This document shows positions 27,849 to 35,582 of a stretch of DNA of 64,000 nucleotides, one piece after another. A program made the translations under genes and the position numbers. Under the pieces are notes generated by a model, which made no database searches, had not been told where the DNA came from, and saw only the letters and a list, made by a program, of their open reading frames with translations. Source of the DNA: Streptomyces sp. L2 (GTDB taxonomy: Bacteria > Actinomycetota > Actinomycetes > Streptomycetales > Streptomycetaceae); NCBI RefSeq assembly GCF_004124325.1, contig NZ_QBDT01000001.1, positions 1,674,001 to 1,738,000 on the forward strand, in the 5' to 3' direction. Numbering within the stretch: position 1 is the first letter of the stretch; every line of letters starts with the position of its first letter.

Positions 27849-27868
27849 AGTGAACGCGAGCGTTCACT
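27849..27868. promoter_or_regulatory. TetR operator 2
   Basis: AGTGAACGCGAGCGTTCACT is palindromic except for the two central bases. It ends 23 bp upstream of the efflux gene start, where bound repressor would block its promoter. Confidence 0.85.
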
Positions 27869-27891
27869 AAAGCCTTCGTGGGGGACGCATA

Positions 27892-29439
27892 GTGACAACC
27901 TCTCAACTCCTGCAGGAACAGAAACCGGGCGCGGCCCGCCGGGGCGGGCACCCCGGCATCGCACTCACCGTCATCGCGGCCTGCCAGCTCATGGTGGTCC
28001 TCGACGCGACGATTGTGAACATCGCGCTCCCGCACATTCAAGACGCACTCGAGTTCAGCACCACGGACCTCACCTGGGTCGTCAGCGCCTACACACTCAC
28101 CTTCGGCGGTCTCCTGCTCCTCGGAGCACGGGCCGGCGACATCCTCGGCCGCCGCCGGGTCTTCATGAGCGGCATCCTCCTGTTCAGCTTCGCCTCGCTC
28201 CTCGGCGGCTTCGCCCAGGAACCCTGGCAGCTGCTGGCCGCACGCGCCTTGCAGGGGGTGGGCGGCGCGATCGCCTCGCCCACGTCTCTGGCGCTGATCA
28301 CCACCACGTTCCCCGAGGGCCCTGAGCGCAATCGGGCCTTCGGCGTGTTCGCCGCCGTGTCCGCCGGTGGCGGCGCCATCGGCCTGCTCGCCGGTGGCAT
28401 GCTGACCGACTGGCTCGACTGGCGGTGGGTGCTGTTCGTCAACGTGCCCATCGGGGTGCTGATCGTCGTCCTCTCGCCCCTGTACATCAGCGAGTCCGAG
28501 CGGCATCCGGGACGGTTCGACATCGCGGGCGCCCTGACCTCGACGACCGGTATGGCCTCTCTGGTCTACGGCTTCATCCGGGCCTCGGAGAAAGGCTGGC
28601 GGGACGGCCTCACCCTCGGTTCCTTCGGCGCCGCGGTGGTGCTGCTGATCGCCTTCGTCCTCATCGAGATACGAGCGCGGGAGCCGATCACCCCGCTGCG
28701 CATGTTCGCCTCCCGCAACCGCTCCGGCACGTACGTGGTCATGCTGTGCCTGGCCGCGGCGATGTTCGGCATGTTCTTCTACATCGTGCTGTTCGTGCAG
28801 AACGTGCTCGGCTACAGCGCGATCAAGGCCGGGCTGGCCTTTCTCCCGGTGACCTTCGCGATCGCGGTCGGCGCCGGCCTGTCGCAGCGCTTCCTTCCCA
28901 CGCTCGGCCCGAAGCCGTTCATGATGGCCGGATCGGGCCTCGCCGTCGGCGGACTCGTGTGGCAGAGCTTCATCAGCCCCGACAGCTCCTATGTCGGCGG
29001 CGTGCTCGGCCCGATGCTGGTGTTCGGCTTCGGCATGGGCCTGAACTTCGTGACGGTCACCGTCACCGCGGTGTCGGGTGTCGCTACGCACGAGGCGGGC
29101 GCGGCCTCCGGGCTGCTCAACGCCATGCAGCAGGTGGGCGGGTCGCTCGGCCTGTCCATCCTGACGACGGTCTTCGGCTCCGCCAGCAAGGACGAGGCGA
29201 AGAAGCAGCTCCCGAAGTTCCTCGCCAACGGCTCGGCGGACCAGAAGGCCCAGTTCGCCAAGACCCACCAGTTGCCCGCGCCCTGGGGGCACGACGTGCT
29301 CGCCCACGGCATCTCGACCGCGTTCGTCCCGGCAGCGGCGATGGCGGTGCTCGCGTTCCTCACCGCCTGGCTGGTGATCCGGGTACGCAAGAGCGACCTC
29401 GACGCGCTGGCCGGTACGGCGGGCGCGGGCATGGGCTGA
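27892..29439 (+). CDS. MFS drug efflux transporter, DHA2 (EmrB/QacA) family
   Basis: A 515-residue proton antiporter with about 14 TM segments. Motif C-like and DHA2 marks are present: LMVVLDATIVNIALPHIQ in TM1, WVVSAYTLTFGGLLLLGARAGD with the GxLaDrxGrr-type loop (GDILGRRRVF), and RALQGVGGAIASPTSLALI. The TM content and length fit actinobacterial antibiotic or dye exporters. It starts at GTG 27892 behind GGGGGA and is divergent from its presumed repressor. The substrate cannot be inferred. A long hairpin follows the stop. Confidence 0.92.
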   Translation: MTTSQLLQEQKPGAARRGGHPGIALTVIAACQLMVVLDATIVNIALPHIQDALEFSTTDLTWVVSAYTLTFGGLLLLGARAGDILGRRRVFMSGILLFSFASLLGGFAQEPWQLLAARALQGVGGAIASPTSLALITTTFPEGPERNRAFGVFAAVSAGGGAIGLLAGGMLTDWLDWRWVLFVNVPIGVLIVVLSPLYISESERHPGRFDIAGALTSTTGMASLVYGFIRASEKGWRDGLTLGSFGAAVVLLIAFVLIEIRAREPITPLRMFASRNRSGTYVVMLCLAAAMFGMFFYIVLFVQNVLGYSAIKAGLAFLPVTFAIAVGAGLSQRFLPTLGPKPFMMAGSGLAVGGLVWQSFISPDSSYVGGVLGPMLVFGFGMGLNFVTVTVTAVSGVATHEAGAASGLLNAMQQVGGSLGLSILTTVFGSASKDEAKKQLPKFLANGSADQKAQFAKTHQLPAPWGHDVLAHGISTAFVPAAAMAVLAFLTAWLVIRVRKSDLDALAGTAGAGMG

Positions 29440-29462
29440 CCCGGATCGGGCCGCGCAGAGCC

Positions 29463-29521
29463 GCGGCCGGCCGGACCGCCGCCGGGGGATCTCCGGAAGG
29501 AGCGGTGGTCCGGCCGGCCGC
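29463..29521 (+). terminator. Terminator of the MFS gene
   Basis: GCGGCCGGCCGGACC (29463-29477) pairs perfectly with GGTCCGGCCGGCCGC (29507-29521), and pairing extends three more bases inward with one wobble. It starts 23 bp past the MFS stop codon. Confidence 0.7.
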
Positions 29522-29818
29522 ACCATGCCCCTCAGCAACACCCACCACACCGCGGAGACCAGCAGGAACGACACCAACACCCTCACCCCAACCCCGTCCT
29601 CGATTCCGTCACCGGTCGAGCGCTGCCGCCGCGTCCACGTCGAGTTCGTCTTCGACTCGCTGCGAAGGGCGGCACTCGGAAAACGGCCGAGGGTCACACA
29701 GAGTTCCCATCCGATACAGAGAGTTTCCATCGGTCGGGAGGAGGGAGGGAGCGTGGTCGGCCCGCAGAGCCACTCGCCGCAAACAGACCGCGAGCCGCAT
29801 GCCATGGCAGAAGTGGTG

Positions 29819-29890
29819 AGGTGCGGCAGGTGCGGCAGGTGCGGCAGGTGCGGCAGGTGCGGCAGGTGCGGCAGGTGCGGCAGGTGCGGC
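29819..29890. repeat. Eight perfect copies of a 9-bp tandem repeat
   Basis: The unit AGGTGCGGC repeats eight times without change. It lies 10 bp beyond the stop codon of the ADP-ribosylglycohydrolase gene. There are no spacers, so it is a minisatellite and not CRISPR. The 9-bp period means it would be in frame for three residues if ever translated. Confidence 0.95.
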
Positions 29891-29900
29891 AGGCGGAGCC

Positions 29901-30806
29901 TCAGACGCTCGTCGGCACCCAGTCGGGCAACGCCTCGGTCCGCTCCACCCACGCGGCGGGCGGTGCCCCGGCCTTCCCCGCGGCGAGGACGCCGCCCACG
30001 ATGGCGCAGGTGGTGTCCACATCCCCGCCCACCTGTGCGGTCGTCCAGAACGCCGTCTCGAAGTCGGCGAGGGATCTTGCGGCCGACCAGAGGGCGAAGG
30101 GAACGGTGTCGTGCGCGGACGTACGACGGCCACAGCCCAGGACAGCGGCGACCGTGGCAGCGTCCGCATAGTCGAGCATGTCCCGGGCACGGCGCAGCCC
30201 CTGGCCGACGGCGCTCTTCGGGATGAGGGCGATCACGCCGTCGAGGAGCGTCTCCGGATCGGGCGGGCCGTCGGGGGAGGCGGCCAGCGCGACGGCCGCG
30301 GCGACGGCCATGGCGCCCACGACCGCCTCGCGGTGCTGGTGGGTGGGGTAGGCGGAGATCTCCGCCTGGTGCGTGGCCTGCTCCGGGTCGTCCGCGTACC
30401 AGGCACCGAGGGGCGCGATGCGCATCGCCGCTCCGTTGCCCCAGGAGCCCTGCCCGTTGAAGAGCGCGGCGGCCAGTTCCCGCCAGTCCTGGCCCTCGCG
30501 GACGAGGCGGAGGAGCCGGTTGACCGCGGGACCGTAGCCGCGGTCGAAGTCGTGGTGCTCGGCGAAGGAAAGGGCCAGGGCGTCCTGGTCGATGCGGTGG
30601 TGGGCGGCCAGCACGGCCACGACGGAGCAGGCCATCTCCGTGTCGTCCGTCCATTGCCAGGGAGCGTCGGGCAGCTCACGTCGCTTCAACAGCGGATAGT
30701 TCGCCGGGACGAAGAACTGGGAGCCCAGGGCGTCCCCCACAGTAAGTCCGCGCAGGCAGGCCAGGGCGCGGTCCAGGCGCGCGAGGGGAGAGGAGTCAGC
30801 GGTCAT
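29901..30806 (-). CDS. ADP-ribosylglycohydrolase family protein
   Basis: A 301-residue DraG/ARH-type hydrolase that removes ADP-ribose from proteins or small molecules using a binuclear Mg centre. The metal ligands are seen in WTDDTEMA near the N-terminus and in GGDVDTTCAIVGGVLAA near the C-terminus; GDALGSQFF and GNGAAMRIAPLG are further family blocks. Cytoplasmic. Its partner transferase is not apparent. Start ATG 30806 has GGCAGGGCG upstream. The histidine phosphatase gene lies just upstream, 12 bp away on the same strand. Confidence 0.92.
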   Translation of the reverse strand: MTADSSPLARLDRALACLRGLTVGDALGSQFFVPANYPLLKRRELPDAPWQWTDDTEMACSVVAVLAAHHRIDQDALALSFAEHHDFDRGYGPAVNRLLRLVREGQDWRELAAALFNGQGSWGNGAAMRIAPLGAWYADDPEQATHQAEISAYPTHQHREAVVGAMAVAAAVALAASPDGPPDPETLLDGVIALIPKSAVGQGLRRARDMLDYADAATVAAVLGCGRRTSAHDTVPFALWSAARSLADFETAFWTTAQVGGDVDTTCAIVGGVLAAGKAGAPPAAWVERTEALPDWVPTSV

Positions 30807-30818
30807 CGCCCTGCCACT

Positions 30819-31478
30819 CTATCCGGTGACCCAGTGCGGCACCGGATCCCGCCAGCGCTCGAAGGGCCGGTCCAGTCGGTACTTGCCGTTCTCCCCCAGA
30901 ACGAGCATGCGCATCTCCGCGTTCCCGGGGTTCGACAAGGACTCGAATTCCGCCACCGTCCAGTGGAACCAGCGCATGCAGAAGAGCCGCATGGCGAGTC
31001 CGTGCGTGACCAGGAGCACGTTCGGCGGATGGTCGGGCGCCTCGAAGCTGCGGTACAGGCTCTCCAGGAAGCCGCCGACCCGGTCGTAGACATCGGCTCC
31101 GGACTCCCCCTGCGGGAAGCGGAAGAAGAAGTGGCCGTAGGCGTCCCGGTAGGCCTTCTGCAGGCGGACGTCGTCACGGTCCTGCCAGTTGCCCCAGTCC
31201 TGCTCGCGCAGCCTGGGTTCCTCGCGCACCCGTATCAGGCCGGGGTCGAGGTGGAAGGCGCACAGCGTCTCGTGCGTCCGGCGGTACGGGGACACGTACA
31301 CGCTGACGCGTTCCTGCCCGAAGGTGTCACGGAGCCGCTTGCCGGTCTCCTCGGCCTGCCGCCGGCCGCGCTCGGTCAGGGCCAGAGCGTGGTCCGGTTC
31401 CCGCTCGTACACGGAGTCGTCGACGTTGCCCATGGACTCGCCGTGCCGGACAAGGACGATGCGCCGTGGTCGTGCCAT
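30819..31478 (-). CDS. Histidine phosphatase family protein
   Basis: A 219-residue branch-1 histidine phosphatase (phosphoglycerate mutase-like). The catalytic motif is VLVRHGESMGN with the phospho-accepting His; SPYRRTHET gives the second Arg, and VTHGLAMRLF the second His. Such proteins dephosphorylate sugars or small metabolites. Its stop is 12 bp from the ADP-ribosylglycohydrolase start, so the two are probably an operon. Substrate unknown. Confidence 0.9.
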   Translation of the reverse strand: MARPRRIVLVRHGESMGNVDDSVYEREPDHALALTERGRRQAEETGKRLRDTFGQERVSVYVSPYRRTHETLCAFHLDPGLIRVREEPRLREQDWGNWQDRDDVRLQKAYRDAYGHFFFRFPQGESGADVYDRVGGFLESLYRSFEAPDHPPNVLLVTHGLAMRLFCMRWFHWTVAEFESLSNPGNAEMRMLVLGENGKYRLDRPFERWRDPVPHWVTG

Positions 31479-31615
31479 GCCAAAACCCTAGATCGAGTGG
31501 CGGGCTGCCGAGCACTTCTCCGGTCCCTGTACGGCGTAGGTCACAGAATCCCTGCCTCAGGGCGCCGACGAGCGCTCGCTCCGCGCGTTGGTTCCTCACA
31601 CACTCCCGGTGTCTT

Positions 31616-32221
31616 TCACACCGTCCAGGATGGCTCCAGTTCCACAATGTCACCCGACAGGGCCGCGATGTCCGTCTCGGTCTGGGCGCGCAGGGCCAGG
31701 CGCTCCACCCGTTCGGTGCGGTACTTCCCGTGCTCGGCCGCCGCCCGCCACATGGAGAGGATCATGAACTCCTGTTCGGGCGCCTCCGCGAACATGCCAC
31801 GGATCATGCCGGGTGAGCCGGCCATCGCGGGGTTCCAGACCTTCTCCTGCATGAGGGTGAAGTGTTCGACCCGGTCCTCGCGGACCTGGCAGAGGGCGAC
31901 GCGGATCAGGTCCGAGTCGGTGAACCGGGGTTCGAAGCCGGTCTTCACGTCGAAGCGGTACTCGAACAGTTTGACCTGGGGATCTTTGAACGTGCCCGCC
32001 TGGGCAGCGGCCAGGCGGTCGTGGGAACGGGCCATGAAGGAGTCGTAGAAGGCGCGGCTCTCCCAGAAGGCGAAGATGTGCGCCACTCCGGCCCGCTGCC
32101 GGCTCCAGCCTCCGCCCTGTCCCCGAAACCCCGGCTCCCCCAGAAGCCCCGCCCATTTCCGCTGCCCCCGCTCGAAGCCGCGGCGGTCCACCACGGTGCA
32201 GCGAATCCACTTGACCAGCAC
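31616..32221 (-). CDS. YdbC family protein (dimeric alpha/beta-barrel fold)
   Basis: A 201-residue protein built as two related ferredoxin-like halves. The first begins VLVKWIRCTVV with GLLGEPGFRGQGGGW and HIFAFWESRAFYDSF; the second is around LIRVALCQVREDRVEHFTLMQEKVWNPAM and ends EQEFMILSMWRA. This layout matches YdbC/DUF4937 proteins, related to antibiotic-biosynthesis monooxygenases, but no catalytic activity is established. GTG 32221 is the first start giving the family N-terminus; its ribosome binding site is weak. It is divergent from the TerD gene. Confidence 0.68.
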   Translation of the reverse strand: MLVKWIRCTVVDRRGFERGQRKWAGLLGEPGFRGQGGGWSRQRAGVAHIFAFWESRAFYDSFMARSHDRLAAAQAGTFKDPQVKLFEYRFDVKTGFEPRFTDSDLIRVALCQVREDRVEHFTLMQEKVWNPAMAGSPGMIRGMFAEAPEQEFMILSMWRAAAEHGKYRTERVERLALRAQTETDIAALSGDIVELEPSWTV

Positions 32222-32372
32222 CGCGCCATCGTACGGCCACAGGACGTGGCGTCGGTCACGCTCCGGCGGAGATCGCCCGCGCACGCTCCCCCGCGCGCGT
32301 GGCACGATGGGCAAGGAGCCCCTGCTCCTGGGGAGTTGGGCGAGTGGATCTTCAAGGGGGGAAGGGGGCCTG

Positions 32373-32906
32373 ATGAACGGTTTCGGCAAGGGAATCCGCA
32401 AGGTGGAGGTCGCGCTCAAGTGGGACCCGAGTCCGGCCGGTCTGCCACCCACCGATCTCGACATCGTGGCCGCCACGTTCGTCTCGGGGGACGCGTACCG
32501 AACTCCGGCCTATCTGGTGCATTTCGACAGCCGCTCCCCCGACGGCACGATCTTCCTCAACCGCGACAGCACGGACGGCAGGGGCTTCGGCTGGGACGAG
32601 GTCATGTCGCTCGAACTCGACCGTCTCGACGCGCGGTACGCGCGCGTGGTGGTCGGTGTCGTCATCCAGCAGCAGTCGGCGCCGCGGACGTTCGCCGACG
32701 TGCTCAACCCCGCCCTGCGCGTGCGTTCGGGCTACACGGTGCTCGCCGAGGACGACTTCGGATCCGTCCTCGGGGCTACGGCCGCCACGGTCGCCGAGTT
32801 CGTGCGCGACGAGGCCGGTGACTGGGTCTTCCGTCCCGGTGTCCACGGGTTCGACGAGGACCCCGCGGCTTTCTCCAGGGTGATGGGCCGGGCGCACCCG
32901 GCCTGA
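32373..32906 (+). CDS. TerD family protein
   Basis: A 177-residue protein of the TerD calcium-binding stress family. VEVALKWDPS opens the domain, DLDIVAATF provides the acidic residues that bind Ca2+ in TerD, and YLVHFDSRSPDGTIFLNRDSTDGRGFGWDEVMSLELDRL is the core (key residues Asp/Asp/Asp spaced along it). Homologues are linked to tellurite resistance and membrane stress and occur in several copies per Streptomyces genome. ATG 32373 follows GGGGGAAGGGGG. A long hairpin ends the transcript and marks the left boundary of the GC-poor island. Confidence 0.85.
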   Translation: MNGFGKGIRKVEVALKWDPSPAGLPPTDLDIVAATFVSGDAYRTPAYLVHFDSRSPDGTIFLNRDSTDGRGFGWDEVMSLELDRLDARYARVVVGVVIQQQSAPRTFADVLNPALRVRSGYTVLAEDDFGSVLGATAATVAEFVRDEAGDWVFRPGVHGFDEDPAAFSRVMGRAHPA

Positions 32907-32926
32907 AGCGACGGAAGCGGCAACCG

Positions 32927-32965
32927 AAGTAAGGGGCGCCGGCCTATGGCCGACGCCCCTTACTT
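32927..32965. terminator. Terminator of the TerD gene, left border of the island
   Basis: An 18-bp stem (32927-32944 with 32948-32965) with one mismatch and a TAT loop; the outer part AAGTAAGGGGCG / CGCCCCTTACTT is perfect. It lies between the TerD gene and the convergent recombinase-like gene. Confidence 0.85.
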
Positions 32966-33006
32966 CAGCTACTTCAGCAGCGGCGTGTCATACTGGTGGA
33001 GACCAC

Positions 33007-35256
33007 TTATTCCCGAGGTGCCGTATGTCTGCGGCTCTCGACGTAGCTGGCCCAGTCTCGCTTCACGTACTTAACCCAGTGCACTGCCGTGTTGATGTGC
33101 ACCCCGAGGATCTGGCTGAGTACCGGTGCTGGCAAATCCGATGCAAGCGACAGAACCGCCGTGTTCTTGGCCGCCCGAACACCAATTCCATGAGTTGCGA
33201 GCCTCCGCGCCAGAGGAGTGGCACCAATCGCCTTGCCGGCCAGGTTTCCCGGAAAGAGCCAACGAGTGCCGTCCGATCGCCCTACCACCGATCTCGGACT
33301 GCGAGATGCCTGGTCCATAACAAGCCTCGCGATGGCGGGTGGCATCAGTACGGGGTAGTCCCCAAAGGTCAGATAGATCCCATCGCTCCGCTCTTCTAGA
33401 TGTTTCAGAGTCAACTGAGAAATGCGACTGACAGGAACTCCATACAGCAGGACTAGTGCACCTGCCGCCCGAACATCGATCGGGAGATTGACGTCCTTAA
33501 CGCAGCGCATCAGAAGTCTGACCTGATCATCTTCCGAATGAAAATTCACCGGGTCGCCGGAAGCCCGAACTGGAACGCTTAGGTCACCACAGAGGTGGCA
33601 CCTCTTAGCCCAGTTCAAGAAGTCTGCAATGCGATATCGTGACGTGGCACCTTCGGAAATCCAACGCTCAACCTGCCCTTGAGTAACCGACTCAAGGTCT
33701 ATCCCCTCTTCATCGAGCCACCGCAAAAAGGTTGCGGAATTCGAGATCAGGGCTCTCGCATAGTTGGCCCCAGCGCGCGTGAGCCCGCGCGTCTCGGCCC
33801 GGCGGCGCGCTCGACGTAGAACGACCCAGAGAGCATAAGGCTGGATAACGGCCCGATGGTGTTCAGCCTCTCTCAGGAAGTCATCAACCCATTGCTCCGT
33901 CCGGGCCACGTTCTCATCGCGTGCGGGAAGAGCGCCAACATGCACCAGGATGTGCCTTACGTGGGTAGCTGCCTGCCGACGTGGAAAGTCATCAAGGAGC
34001 TCATGGCTGAGCTGATGACCAGAGCGAAGCAGTTCCCTCAATAGATGCGCCCCACCCTGCTTGTATCGGAGCCAGAACAAGACGGTGCGCGGATTTTCCA
34101 CGGTCTCAAGCTCGGAAACCAACGATGAGAGTTGGGTGTTGCGGCTAGGGTCGAAGTAGTCATTAAGCTCACGCCGAAGTACACACCTGGCACACTCTCC
34201 ACGTCGATAAAGATCGCCGCACCCGTCGCAGTTGCTGCAGGAGTACGTCAGATCGACCCCAGCGCAGGGACCACAGCACCGCTGACTCGCGCTGGTAATT
34301 CCGATCAGAGGACGAATCTTCTGACACACTGGACATGCCGCCGGCCTGCCACGAACGCGTTTATAGCATGTGATACATACGGGGCCAATGGGCCAACGAA
34401 TCGTGACCGGTCGAACGCGGCTGCACTCTACGCAGGGCACCTCAGGAACGGGAGACTTAGGCGAACAGGTGACACAAATCGGTCGGCCCTTTTTCACACC
34501 CTTGCATGGCTTTTCGAGCCCGCATACGGAACAAAGAGCCACCTGACCTCTATAGCAACTGACGCATAGGTCGCCTTGATCACCCTGGCTTCGGGCAGCG
34601 ATCTGCATGATGCGCCCACACCGACTACACAAGCGCTCCGGGCGGCTATAGCATCGATCACAAACTGGGCCGTCCACAGTCTGAGCCTTAGTTTCCCCGA
34701 GCTCGCCGCAGCGAATACATAAGCGCCTGGGCCGACGGTAGCAACGTTCGCATGTCGACGAGCCATCATGCAGCCGTGCTGCAACCCTGCTTAGCTGGCC
34801 GCACTTACCACAGTTCTCAAAACGCGACGGATCCTTGGCATAGCAGGTTCCGCAAAGGGCTCTTCCATTGCGTCTCGTTATGATCGGCCGTGTTCTTCCG
34901 CAAGAGCTACACAGGTCGGCAGCGCGGCGCAGGCAGCACCCTTGGCAGATCCGGTAGCCATCCCGGCGGACTCGCGTCAGGTTCCGTCGCTTACCGCAGT
35001 CGGCGCATCGAGGCACAACAACATTCCCAGGCCTCAACTCCTCCAGTCTGCCCAGCATGCGGAACACCTGAATTGGAGCTGTCCCATCACCGGCCGACAA
35101 GAAATTGGGATGGCTATTGATGTAGCGCTGAAGCTTCAGCACGGTATTCCCTGGTGCTACCTCTTCAACAATCTGCAGGATATTCTCATAGCGGACGTCC
35201 GGAAGTAAGGACGAGACAACGCCAGCGACTACCTTCGCAGCATCGGCTCTTTTCAT
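33007..35256 (-). CDS. Large protein with an array of zinc ribbons and a degenerate tyrosine-recombinase domain
   Basis: 749 residues. Residues 84-358 hold about 18 CxxC knuckles in regular pairs (CADC, CQGC, CSSC, CGTC, CIRC, CDRC and so on), enough for about nine tandem zinc ribbons. Residues 495-560 look like a core-binding (SAM-like) domain and 590-740 like a tyrosine recombinase catalytic domain: LYGVPVSRISQLTL gives Arg611, and GIGVRAAKN resembles HxLRH with Arg694 kept but the His lost. Around the expected nucleophile there is HWVKYVK, with Trp where Tyr should fall, though Tyr730 or Tyr738 could substitute. Third gene of an overlapping trio. It probably assists DNA recognition in recombination. 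GC lower than the flanks. Confidence 0.78.
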   Translation of the reverse strand: MKRADAAKVVAGVVSSLLPDVRYENILQIVEEVAPGNTVLKLQRYINSHPNFLSAGDGTAPIQVFRMLGRLEELRPGNVVVPRCADCGKRRNLTRVRRDGYRICQGCCLRRAADLCSSCGRTRPIITRRNGRALCGTCYAKDPSRFENCGKCGQLSRVAARLHDGSSTCERCYRRPRRLCIRCGELGETKAQTVDGPVCDRCYSRPERLCSRCGRIMQIAARSQGDQGDLCVSCYRGQVALCSVCGLEKPCKGVKKGRPICVTCSPKSPVPEVPCVECSRVRPVTIRWPIGPVCITCYKRVRGRPAACPVCQKIRPLIGITSASQRCCGPCAGVDLTYSCSNCDGCGDLYRRGECARCVLRRELNDYFDPSRNTQLSSLVSELETVENPRTVLFWLRYKQGGAHLLRELLRSGHQLSHELLDDFPRRQAATHVRHILVHVGALPARDENVARTEQWVDDFLREAEHHRAVIQPYALWVVLRRARRRAETRGLTRAGANYARALISNSATFLRWLDEEGIDLESVTQGQVERWISEGATSRYRIADFLNWAKRCHLCGDLSVPVRASGDPVNFHSEDDQVRLLMRCVKDVNLPIDVRAAGALVLLYGVPVSRISQLTLKHLEERSDGIYLTFGDYPVLMPPAIARLVMDQASRSPRSVVGRSDGTRWLFPGNLAGKAIGATPLARRLATHGIGVRAAKNTAVLSLASDLPAPVLSQILGVHINTAVHWVKYVKRDWASYVESRRHTAPRE

Positions 35257-35582
35257 GATCCATCCGGACGTCGAATCGTAGTCCGCCTAACAACAGGCGT
35301 TGGCCCGGCAGCACTCTCACCACCCGCGACCTTCCGCACCTGTTGATCAACCACGGTGACTTCGATAAGTTGCTCCACACCGCACTCAAGAATGTCGCAA
35401 AGTGCTGCCAGCGTGTCCATAGAGAGCCTCTGGGGTGGCTGCGTCACCAAACGAAATACTTGTTCACGCGAAAGGTGCACTCCCCTCTCCGCGAGGAGGG
35501 GGACCAGGTCTGTGGTCTGGAACATCCCCCGTGCCGCCATGAGCTGACGCAAGTGCCAGCGATACCCCATCTTCTTAATCAC
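35253..35582 (-). CDS. Short helix-turn-helix protein of the recombinase trio
   Basis: 109 residues with an HTH of the Cro/C1 (XRE) class: LRQLMAARGMFQTTDLVPLL, then SREQVFRLVTQPPQRLSMDTLAALCDILE, a domain often found next to this kind of recombinase in actinobacteria. GTG 35582 follows GGGAG by about seven bases and overlaps the recombinase gene end by 8 bp; an ATG at 35570 is the alternative. Its TGA overlaps the start of the 749-residue gene by 4 bp. It may regulate the module or act as an accessory (excision or directionality) protein. Confidence 0.75.
   Translation of the reverse strand: MIKKMGYRWHLRQLMAARGMFQTTDLVPLLAERGVHLSREQVFRLVTQPPQRLSMDTLAALCDILECGVEQLIEVTVVDQQVRKVAGGESAAGPTPVVRRTTIRRPDGS

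Larger units (their letters stand above)
29440..29900. other. Gap between convergent genes with a terminator and a 9-bp tandem repeat
   Basis: 461 bp between the efflux gene and the ADP-ribosylglycohydrolase gene. It holds a terminator hairpin and a 72-bp minisatellite (separate entries). The 29525-29815 part holds nothing I can support; frames through it lack coding bias. Confidence 0.6.

Noticed and set aside
29525..29815. Small membrane protein gene on the minus strand
   Set aside because: A hydrophobic stretch can be read, but it runs into the MFS terminator and has no ribosome binding site or coding bias.
29819..29890. CRISPR-like array
   Set aside because: The repeats are 9 bp, head to tail, without spacers and without cas genes in the window.
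27079..30654. A 1191-codon open frame on the minus strand covering tetR and the MFS region
   Set aside because: Only its last 207 codons are tetR. The rest is antisense to the MFS gene and runs through the 9-bp repeat as a LPH-type artefact; high GC keeps such frames open by chance.
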